This document shows positions 1 through 6,332 of a DNA stretch of 64,000 nt, piece after piece (position 1 is the stretch's first letter; the number at the start of each line of letters is the position of its first letter). Below the pieces are notes generated by a model. It saw only the letters and a program-made list of their open reading frames with translations. It had not been told where the DNA came from and ran no database searches. The stretch is taken from the NCBI GenBank assembly GCA_942493145.1, contig OW818679.1, positions 124,001-188,000 on the forward strand, given 5' to 3'. A program made the translations under genes and the position numbers. This DNA comes from ENR-C20 sp942493145 (GTDB lineage Bacteria; Bacillota; Clostridia; Acetivibrionales; DTU013).

Positions 1-482
1 GCGGCTGAAAAGAAAGTACCCCATTGATCTGTAAAAGGCTCATCACTTATTGAGGCGCTGCCTGCAAAAGCATTTATTATATTATCATCCAGTTCGTATT
101 CATCACCAATAATTGCCTTCTCTTCAGAGGTGTCCGTATCCAGTGCAAAAATTGCATGATCACCCTCTATCCGGGAAAAGGTGTACAGATAGGTAAGCCC
201 TAAGGAGTCTTTAATTGTAGTAAGCTTGGCCACAAGAGATTTATATTCTTCAGATTCTTCATCGCCCGGATGCAGCTGTGAGTGGATATCCCCGTCAATT
301 GAAGCGGCCCCTATTTTTGAAGCCGCCAGCAGATTTTTCTGCAGGGTCTCCATTTCGTATGCTGATATTATCCTGTAAGTCAAAATGCCTACAAATGCTG
401 AGGCGACGAGACCAAGAACTACAAAGGAGATTAATAGCTTGGCTCTTATGCTTAATCGGATCTTGCTTTGAAAATTATCCAT
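1..482 (-). CDS. Membrane sensor protein, N-terminal part (runs off the window)
   Basis: Reading on the minus strand from an ATG at 482 gives 160 codons with no stop before the window edge, so only the N-terminus is present. A GGGGGAGG ribosome site lies about 10 bases upstream. Residues 10-33 form one strongly hydrophobic membrane segment after a basic start (MDNFQSKIRLSIRAK). A polar region follows with a D-G-D-I-H-S-Q-L-H-P-G-D motif and a sensor-like stretch. This is the usual N-terminal layout of an extracytoplasmic-sensing chemoreceptor, histidine kinase or diguanylate cyclase, but the output domain lies outside the window, so the class cannot be fixed. It is the last gene of this strand after recR, separated by about 75 bases. 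Confidence 0.7.
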   Translation of the reverse strand, partial: MDNFQSKIRLSIRAKLLISFVVLGLVASAFVGILTYRIISAYEMETLQKNLLAASKIGAASIDGDIHSQLHPGDEESEEYKSLVAKLTTIKDSLGLTYLYTFSRIEGDHAIFALDTDTSEEKAIIGDEYELDDNIINAFAGSASISDEPFTDQWGTFFSA

Positions 483-558
483 ATGTAAATGCAACCTCCC
501 CCCAGGTATGCCCTTTAAGTCATACCTTCTAATATCAATTCGTTTTTGTAATGTAATA

Positions 559-960
559 TTAGATTTCTCTTCTTCCTTCCAGTGCTTTTGCTAGTGTGAC
601 TTCATCTGCATATTCCAGGTCGCCGCCGACAGGAATGCCGTGAGCTATCCTTGTCGTTTTTATACCCAGTGGCTTCAATAGTTTTGAGATATACATTGCA
701 GTGGCTTCGCCTTCGACATTGGGGTTGGTGGCAACTATGACCTCCCGGATGTTACCTTCTCTGATTCGGGTAAGAAGCTCCTTGATTCGTATGTCATTAG
801 GTCCTATTCCACCCATTGGTGAAATGACGCCATGAAGGACATGGTAAAGTCCTTTGAACTCCCTTGTCCTTTCCATGGCTACGACATCTTTTGCATCTTC
901 AACCACACAGAAAACAGACCTGTCCCGTGTAGCTGAACTGCAAATGTGACATGGATCCAA
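559..960 (-). pseudogene. recR: recR 3' portion, first copy (intact C-terminal half)
   Basis: This 133-codon frame encodes the RecR zinc-finger region from DPCHIC onward, the Toprim domain (GLYHVLHG, ISPMGGIGP) and the complete C-terminus ending GRREI. It lacks the N-terminal helix-hairpin-helix part. Joined at the LLTR motif to the N-terminal 131 residues of the 1253-1675 copy, it gives a protein of about 199 residues, the normal RecR length. The two copies overlap by several hundred near-identical bases and differ by a few substitutions (S/T and N/D changes), so this half is best read as the true 3' end of recR separated by a duplication or a misassembly. Confidence 0.75.
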
Positions 961-1560
961 TTCGGTGAGATTACTGCAAACCGAGCAGTATCTTGTTTTC
1001 AGTTTTGCGTCCTTATGGCATTGACAAGATTGTCGGCCTTTTCCTGAAAGGCCAGTGAAGGTGGTTTTTGATAGTAATTAATCATTCAAGAGGTTGATTT
1101 TCTTCTTCCTTCGTGCTTTTGCTAGTGTGACTTTCTGCATATTCAGTCGCGCCGACAGGAATGCCGTGAGCTATCTTGTCGTTTTTATCAGTGGCTTATA
1201 GTTTTGAGATTACATTGCGTGGCTTCGCCTTCGACATTGGGGTTGGTGGCAACTATGACCTCCCGGATGTTACCTTCTCTGATCGGGTAAGAAGCTCCTT
1301 GATCCGTATGTCATCAGGTCCTATTCCACCCATTGGTGAAATGACGCCATGAAGGACATGGTAAAGTCCTTTGAATTCCCTTGTCCTTTCCATGGCTACG
1401 ACATCTTTTGCATCTTCAACCACACAAAAAACAGTCCTGTCACGTGTTGCTGAACTGCAAATGTGACATGGATCCAATTCGGTGAGATTACTGCAAACCG
1501 AGCAGTATCTTGTTTTCAGTTTTGCGTCCCTTATGGCATTGACAAGATTGTCGGCCTTTT
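565..1560. repeat. Tandem near-duplicate of recR sequence with degraded second half
   Basis: Bases about 565-1030 and 1099-1557 are the same recR segment in direct orientation. The first copy is clean up to about 1030 and then loses bases. The second copy is clean after about 1290, but between 1099 and 1290 it carries at least ten single or few-base deletions relative to the first. The joint (1030-1098) matches neither copy. Deletions concentrated at both facing ends look like two poor-quality contig or read ends placed next to each other rather than an evolved duplication. Confidence 0.8.
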
Positions 1561-1675
1561 CCATAGGAAGGCTCAGAACATGGAAGGCAAGCCTCTGGGC
1601 AGTTTTATGTCCAATACCCGGTAGTTTCTCAAATTCCTCAATCAATTTTGCCACAGGCAGGGCGTAAAAGCTCAT
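1253..1675 (-). pseudogene. recR: recR N-terminal portion, second copy (frameshifted after LLTR)
   Basis: RecR acts with RecF/RecO in loading RecA during recombinational repair. This copy starts with ATG at 1675, inside the ybaB stop (ATGA overlap), and holds the N-terminal helix-hairpin-helix (KLPGIGHKTAQRLAFH), the four-cysteine zinc motif (CSVCSNL, DPCHIC) and the Toprim start. After LLTR a one-base loss shifts the frame and the product ends in SEKVTSGRS. The sequence further downstream (1099-1250) can be aligned to the other copy only with many small gaps. The native gene is probably intact in the organism; its correct sequence would join this N-terminus to the 559-780 C-terminus. Order dnaX-ybaB-recR is the standard Firmicutes arrangement. 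Confidence 0.85.
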
Positions 1676-2040
1676 ATAAGACCGCCAAGGCCGCCCATGC
1701 CGCCCATACCGCCCATACCGCCTGTGATCCTGGACATTTCCGAGTTGACCATCTCATCTGCTTTGCGTAATGCCTCGTTAACAGCAGCCATGATAAGGTC
1801 CTGGAGCATCTCCACATCATCAGGATCGACAACCTCCGGGTTTATTACAATTTCAGATATTTCCTTCTTGCCTGTTGCTGTGACTTTTACAGCCCCGCCG
1901 CCTGCAGTGGCTTCTACTGATTTTTCCTTAAGCTCTTCCTGCATTTTTTCCATATCTTTTTGCATCTTCTGTGCCTGCTTCATCAAATTCCCCATATTTG
2001 CACCGCCGAAACCACCACCGGGGAAACCACCTTTTGCCAT
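1672..2040 (-). CDS. ybaB: YbaB/EbfC family nucleoid-associated protein
   Basis: A 122-residue small DNA-binding protein. The N-terminus is glycine rich (MAKGGFPGGGFGGANMGNL), followed by the typical YbaB coiled-coil helix (MKQAQKMQKDMEKMQEEL), the central sheet with the conserved GGGAVKVTATGKKE stretch, and a C-terminal helix ending in a GGMGGMGGMGG tail. An AAGGAGG site precedes the ATG. Its stop overlaps the recR start by four bases (ATGA), so the two are translationally coupled. It lies between dnaX and recR as in most Firmicutes. It is thought to organise the nucleoid and assist recombination, although the exact role is unsettled. Confidence 0.95.
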   Translation of the reverse strand: MAKGGFPGGGFGGANMGNLMKQAQKMQKDMEKMQEELKEKSVEATAGGGAVKVTATGKKEISEIVINPEVVDPDDVEMLQDLIMAAVNEALRKADEMVNSEMSRITGGMGGMGGMGGLGGLI

Positions 2041-2125
2041 GACAAATCCTCCTTATATCATCCATATGTTATACTTGCGTTTACTTGATTTGCTGTTATC
2101 CAATATTATATAAAATTTTTAATAA

Positions 2126-3907
2126 TTAGTCATCAATAATATCAAAAGGAATTCCTGCCTTTTGTGCCAAATTTCTGGTTTTTTCCTCTAAACTATCTTC
2201 AACGGGCGACTTGGGTTTTTTATGTCCCTGGGTGGATGCTTCCGTGTCAATACATCGTATCTGCATGTCCCTGCCTGCTACTTTCCTGATGGCATCTTCA
2301 ACCAAGGTTATGTTTTCATGTTTGGCCATCACGGTTTTAGCCAGCTTGTTGCAATTTGCATCGATGAGTATGCCTAATATATTCCCTTCAAGTTCGACCG
2401 CTCTGGTACCGGACAGAAAAGTATAAACCGTCATGCGCCCAAGGCTTTTCAAATGTTCAAGAATCTTCTTCCAGCTTTCCATATATACTATTTCTGACGA
2501 TGAATGCAGCGTACCGTCAGGTAAGAGTTTGGCGGGTTTCCCTGATGCTGAAGCAGCAGCGGAATCGGAGGTTCCGGATGTTTTGCCCGATTCGGAAACG
2601 GCAGCCGTGGAGGCAAAAATACCTTCAGCGGCAGTGAAGGCTACAGGTACAGCAGGAGGGGGAGTAACAGCAGCGAAAGGAATCTGGGAAGGAGTCGGCA
2701 TCTGGGCACCGGTGGTTATTCCGGCGAGCTTCAGTTCCAAAGCTGCAAGCCTTGCCATGATATCGGAGCCAATAGCTGCGGAGCCACCGGCAGAAACACT
2801 GTCAGAACTACCGGAGGAGCCCCTGCAGAGCTTCACCAGGGTAACCTCCAGCATGACCCTGGGGTTGACAGCCCATTTCAATGAAGATTCAAGTGACGAC
2901 AACTCTCTGACTATATCAATAATATCATCCCTTGAGGTGTTGCCTGCCTGGGATTTCATACATTCAAGGGTGTCTGATGGTACATCGATGACTTCCGAAG
3001 GTGATGATGAAACCTTGCATATTAGAAGGTTTCTGAAATAGAGTACGAGATCGGATAAAAAATGGGGAATATCCTTTCCATCCATGACAAGTATGTTCAC
3101 CTTTTCAAAAAGGCTTGTTACATCTCTTACAAGTATGTCACCGGCGATTTTTGAAGTGAAGGTGTCGTTTACGATTCCAACCACCGAAAGGACATCTGCG
3201 TGAAAGATTTCCTTCTTTCCCTGGGAAAGGCACTGGTCCAGCAAGCTTATGGCGTCTCTCAGGGCGCCGTCGGCAAGCCGTGCAATAAGACGTGCAGCAT
3301 CCCTTTCAAGGGTTATGTCATCGGCTGCAGCTATATCATCCAGTCTGCTGATGATGCTGTTTATTGTTATACGTCTGAAATCGAATCTCTGACAGCGGGA
3401 AAGTATTGTTGCAGGGAGCTTGTGGGGCTCTGTGGTGGCAAGGATGAAGACGACATGAGAGGGCGGCTCTTCCAGCGTCTTGAGAAGGGCGTTGAATGCT
3501 CCGGTTGATAGCATGTGTACTTCATCGATTATATAAACTTTGTATTTTGCATGTGAGGGGGCATAAATAACCTCTTCACGTATTTCTCTCACGTTATCGA
3601 CACTGTTGTTTGAGGCTGCATCTATCTCGAGGACATCGGTACTGCTGCCGGACAGTATCTCCCTGCATATTTCGCATTCGTTGCAGGGGTCTCCATTCCT
3701 GGGCGAAAGACAGTTGATTGCCCGGGATAGTATATGAGCCATTGTGGTCTTGCCGGTACCCCTGGTTCCGCAGAAAAGATAGGCATGGGCAATCCTGCCG
3801 TTATCCACACTATATCTTAGCGTTCGCACCACGTGCTCCTGTTCTACGACATCCTCGAAAACCGAAGGTCTCCATTTCCTGTAAAGTGCTATGTAGCGAT
3901 CTGACAT
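2126..3907 (-). CDS. dnaX: DNA polymerase III subunit gamma/tau
   Basis: Clamp-loader ATPase of the replicative polymerase, 593 residues. The N-terminal AAA+ module is clear: YRKWRP start, Walker A GTRGTGKTT (about residues 47-55), zinc cysteines (CLSPRNGDPCNECEIC), Walker B IIDEVHML, sensor LATTEPHKLP and the arginine-finger SRCQRF motif. Domain III follows, then a low-complexity Ala/Ser/Pro linker (about 380-450) and a C-terminal tau-like domain ending in PFDIIDD. The ATG at 3907 has a GGAG site. It is the first protein gene after the SRP RNA gene and heads dnaX-ybaB-recR. No slippery A-run for a programmed gamma frameshift was noticed. Confidence 0.96.
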   Translation of the reverse strand: MSDRYIALYRKWRPSVFEDVVEQEHVVRTLRYSVDNGRIAHAYLFCGTRGTGKTTMAHILSRAINCLSPRNGDPCNECEICREILSGSSTDVLEIDAASNNSVDNVREIREEVIYAPSHAKYKVYIIDEVHMLSTGAFNALLKTLEEPPSHVVFILATTEPHKLPATILSRCQRFDFRRITINSIISRLDDIAAADDITLERDAARLIARLADGALRDAISLLDQCLSQGKKEIFHADVLSVVGIVNDTFTSKIAGDILVRDVTSLFEKVNILVMDGKDIPHFLSDLVLYFRNLLICKVSSSPSEVIDVPSDTLECMKSQAGNTSRDDIIDIVRELSSLESSLKWAVNPRVMLEVTLVKLCRGSSGSSDSVSAGGSAAIGSDIMARLAALELKLAGITTGAQMPTPSQIPFAAVTPPPAVPVAFTAAEGIFASTAAVSESGKTSGTSDSAAASASGKPAKLLPDGTLHSSSEIVYMESWKKILEHLKSLGRMTVYTFLSGTRAVELEGNILGILIDANCNKLAKTVMAKHENITLVEDAIRKVAGRDMQIRCIDTEASTQGHKKPKSPVEDSLEEKTRNLAQKAGIPFDIIDD

Positions 3908-3988
3908 GTATTTTCTCCGAATCCGGCTTGAAAACAGCCCTTCCTATCCAATAAAGCATCAAATAAAGTATACCAAAACGGAAGCTTC

Positions 3989-4031
3989 AAAAAAAGACCC
4001 TGTGGTATCAAATTGACTACCGGGTCCTTTA
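3989..4031 (-). terminator. Intrinsic terminator of the SRP RNA gene
   Basis: On the minus strand an imperfect stem (AAAGGACCC-GGTA pairing with TACC-A-GGGTCTTT) is followed by seven Ts. It begins about 15 bases beyond the predicted 3' end of the SRP RNA and lies upstream of dnaX, so it should separate the RNA gene from the protein operon. Confidence 0.75.
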
Positions 4032-4044
4032 ATGTAAAATTAAT

Positions 4045-4318
4045 TGGCCGTGCACCTGTTTTTGACTTACTTCTACAGACGTAACCAGTACAGTTGGCTC
4101 TAACCAGGCATACTTGCGGCACACGGGAGTTACTGCTTACCGTTGCTTCCTTCCGAACCTGGCGGGGTTCACAGGCTTTCGTTGCGCAAGACCCGATTAT
4201 CATTGCTACTTATACAGGGCAGACCCTACAAAAATAAAGCCGAGAACAGGAGTTCAACCCTGCTGCAGCGGATTGCAGGTACAGGGCACCGCTACCTCCC
4301 CGTCTAGCACGGCCAAAG
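4045..4318 (-). ncRNA. ffs: Signal recognition particle RNA, long Bacillus/Clostridium type
   Basis: On the minus strand the 5' end reads GGCCGTGCTAGACGGGGAGG and then GCGGTGCCCTGTACC, the hallmark of the Alu domain of large bacterial SRP RNA. The conserved domain IV (GGTTCGGAAGGAAGCAACGG at about 4132-4165) is followed by a 3' strand ending GTGCACGGCC that pairs with the 5' end. Total length is about 270 bases, matching the 265-270 nt type of spore-forming Firmicutes. The ends are set by the 5'/3' pairing and are uncertain by a few bases. With Ffh it targets membrane proteins to the translocon. Confidence 0.93.
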
Positions 4319-4455
4319 GTTAAACTTGATGTTCGTTAGCGCCTCCATTTTGAAGCGTATTCATATTATACTCAATAACTCACGGTATATCAAGAAAATT
4401 CGGACAGGAAAAGGGTGGCATATTATGGGCAGAACCTAAAAATGGGCAAAAAAAT

Positions 4456-4505
4456 AAAGCACTTGATATAATAATTATAAATAATTCCTGATCGTTAAGT
4501 GCTTT
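4456..4505. repeat. Nine-base inverted repeat in the ffs-galU intergenic region
   Basis: AAAGCACTT (4456-4464) and AAGTGCTTT (4497-4505) are perfect inverted arms around a 32-base AT-rich spacer. It lies in the roughly 450-base gap between the SRP RNA and galU. It lacks a T-run, so it could be an operator or a weak hairpin. Apart from this and the short frame at 4553, I see nothing firm in that gap. Confidence 0.4.
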
Positions 4506-4552
4506 ACAAACTAAAATAAACTAATCCGATTATATTAAAAGGAGGAACAAAA

Positions 4553-4585
4553 ATGAAAAATAGTATATTGGCTGTGGTAACTTAA
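4553..4585 (+). other. Ten-codon open frame behind a strong ribosome site
   Basis: An AAAGGAGG site sits seven to eight bases before an ATG that opens a frame of ten codons (MKNSILAVVT) ending in TAA. The ribosome site is far better than expected by chance, but the peptide is too short to classify. It may be a leader peptide or the remaining 5' end of a lost secreted-protein gene, since the start (basic residue then hydrophobic) resembles a signal peptide. Confidence 0.35.
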
Positions 4586-4770
4586 TTGTACCACAATTTT
4601 CTAAGTTCTAATATTACATTTCTATGACAAATGTTAATAAGCAATATAACCTTTTACCTTGTAAATTATCACCAGCAGTGATAAAGTGATGATACAGCAG
4701 TGATACTGATGCGATTTAAAATGCAGCACTGACTGACAGAAAACAATTTTAAAAAAGGGGTGTTACGTAA

Positions 4771-5643
4771 GTGAAGGTTCGCAAAGCGATAATACCGGCT
4801 GCGGGGCTTGGGACAAGGTTCCTGCCGGCCACCAAGGCACAGCCCAAGGAGATGCTTCCGATAGTTGACAAGCCTACCATACAGTATATTGTCGAGGAAG
4901 CAATAGATTCTGGAATAGAAGACATCATGATTGTAACAGGACGTGGCAAGAGGGCTATCGAGGATCATTTCGACAAATCATATGAACTCGAGGATACTCT
5001 CAGGGCAAAGGGACAGGATGAATTACTCAATCTTGTACAGGACATTTCGAATCTTGTTAATATTCATTATATACGCCAGAAGGAAGCAAAGGGGCTGGGG
5101 CATGCCATATACTGCGCCAAATCCTTTATCGACAACGAGCCCTTCGCAGTTCTGCTGGGTGATGATATCGTTGATTCCGAGACCCCATGCCTCAAACAAA
5201 TGATTGAAATTTACAATGAGTATAATACCTCTATTATCGGTGTACAGCGGGTTCCTGACGAGGATGTGTCCAAATACGGGATAATCAGTTGCAACCCTAT
5301 CGAGGACAGGGTTTATAAAATAAAGGACATGGTTGAAAAGCCGGATAGAGATAAAGCGCCTTCCAACATGGCGATACTGGGAAGGTATATCATTACACCG
5401 CGAATATTCCAATGCCTTGAAAATGTGCAGCCTGGAAAGGGCGGAGAGATTCAGCTTACTGATGCATTGAGGGATTTGCTGAAATTGGAAGCCATGTATG
5501 CATACGACTTTATCGGGAAACGCTATGACGTAGGCAATAGGCAGGGTTTTCTGGAAGCGACCGTTGAATATGCATTGAAACGGGAAGATCTGAAGGGCGA
5601 ATTTTCCGAATACCTTAAAAGAATTGTCAGCAAGCTGGATTGA
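4771..5643 (+). CDS. galU: UTP--glucose-1-phosphate uridylyltransferase
   Basis: Makes UDP-glucose from UTP and glucose-1-phosphate for envelope glycans and the Leloir pathway; cytoplasmic. The 290-residue protein opens with the nucleotidyltransferase signature (PAAGLGTRFLPATKAQPKEM), then the GalU-type VDKPTIQYIVEEA, GRGKRAIEDHFD, the LLGDDIV metal/nucleotide loop, and VEKPDRDKAPSNMAILGRY. Length equals the bacterial GalU family. The start is a GTG with an AAGGGG site upstream. The following acetyltransferase gene begins 15 bases after the stop and is probably co-transcribed. Confidence 0.95.
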   Translation: MKVRKAIIPAAGLGTRFLPATKAQPKEMLPIVDKPTIQYIVEEAIDSGIEDIMIVTGRGKRAIEDHFDKSYELEDTLRAKGQDELLNLVQDISNLVNIHYIRQKEAKGLGHAIYCAKSFIDNEPFAVLLGDDIVDSETPCLKQMIEIYNEYNTSIIGVQRVPDEDVSKYGIISCNPIEDRVYKIKDMVEKPDRDKAPSNMAILGRYIITPRIFQCLENVQPGKGGEIQLTDALRDLLKLEAMYAYDFIGKRYDVGNRQGFLEATVEYALKREDLKGEFSEYLKRIVSKLD

Positions 5644-5658
5644 CAGGAGAAGGCACTG

Positions 5659-6240
5659 GTGATGATCGAAGGTTATATCAGGTTAATGGATCATTCAGAG
5701 CTCAAGGGCTATTACAGGAACATAAAAAAGGACTTTCCGGCTGGTGAGTATCCGCCATATTTTGTTTTGCACAAACAGATGAAATCGGGACTACAGCAGG
5801 GATTGGTTTATTGCATAGGTGACAGGGATGTTGCCTATGCAATTTGTGCGTCAGGACATACAAACAACTGTGTCCTGTTAAGCTATTTTGCGGTATTGCC
5901 CGAGCACAGGGGTGAAAATATAGGGACGACTTTTTTAAAAGATATAAATTTGTTCTATTCCGATAAAAAAGCCATATATGCTGAAGTCGAAAGACCGGAT
6001 GTGGCCGACAGTGATGAAGAGTTCAGGGTACGAAACAGACGGATAGGCTTTTATGAGAGGGCGGGTTATGTAATGATACCTGCTCTTGATTATTCAATCT
6101 GGGATGTGCCTATGTATCTGATGGTATGCCCCATTTCGCAGGGTTTTGATGTTTCTGCAGGGAATACTGCTCGAGTTGTCCGGGAAATGTATTCAGAATT
6201 GTTGGGTAAGACTTTTATTCATAAGGTAGTATTCAGATAG
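5659..6240 (+). CDS. GNAT-family N-acetyltransferase
   Basis: A 193-residue protein with the acetyl-CoA-binding motif A of GNAT enzymes: the beta strand LLSYFAVLPEHRGENIGTTF contains the R/Q-x-x-G-x-G/A-like turn (RGENIG), and NRRIGFYERAGYVM is the usual C-terminal helix-strand. The substrate cannot be told. The start could be GTG 5659 or the adjacent ATG 5662; an AGGAG site at 5643-5648 serves both. It directly follows galU and ends before a large hairpin that probably terminates the pair. Confidence 0.75.
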   Translation: MMIEGYIRLMDHSELKGYYRNIKKDFPAGEYPPYFVLHKQMKSGLQQGLVYCIGDRDVAYAICASGHTNNCVLLSYFAVLPEHRGENIGTTFLKDINLFYSDKKAIYAEVERPDVADSDEEFRVRNRRIGFYERAGYVMIPALDYSIWDVPMYLMVCPISQGFDVSAGNTARVVREMYSELLGKTFIHKVVFR

Positions 6241-6267
6241 TGGGCAAATTAGGGGGGCGGTTCTGGT

Positions 6268-6315
6268 TTGAAAGAGGGACGGGGGAGTTGTAAACTTCCC
6301 CCGTCCCTCTTTCAA
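6268..6315. repeat. Long GC-rich hairpin repeat, copy 1 (bidirectional terminator-like)
   Basis: Two arms of 22-23 bases (first arm starts TTGAAAGAGGGACGGGGG) are complementary with a single bulge around a GTAA loop. It sits between the convergent ends of the acetyltransferase and the glycosidase gene, so it could terminate both. The GAGGGACGGGG core recurs in the hairpins at 59704-59772 and 61801-61870, so this is a dispersed repeat rather than a unique terminator. Confidence 0.8.
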
Positions 6316-6332
6316 TGCCGTCCCCACCTACT

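Noticed and set aside
2433..3041. A 202-codon frame opposite dnaX
   Set aside because: Mirror of the Ala/Ser/Pro-rich tau linker; low complexity causes the absence of stops.
4114..4323. Short open frames on both strands across 3889-4323
   Set aside because: They lie within the SRP RNA gene and its terminator, which explain the conserved sequence; no ribosome sites.
4456..4505. Intrinsic terminator at the 4456 inverted repeat
   Set aside because: The loop is 32 bases and no T-run follows, so it was kept only as an inverted repeat.
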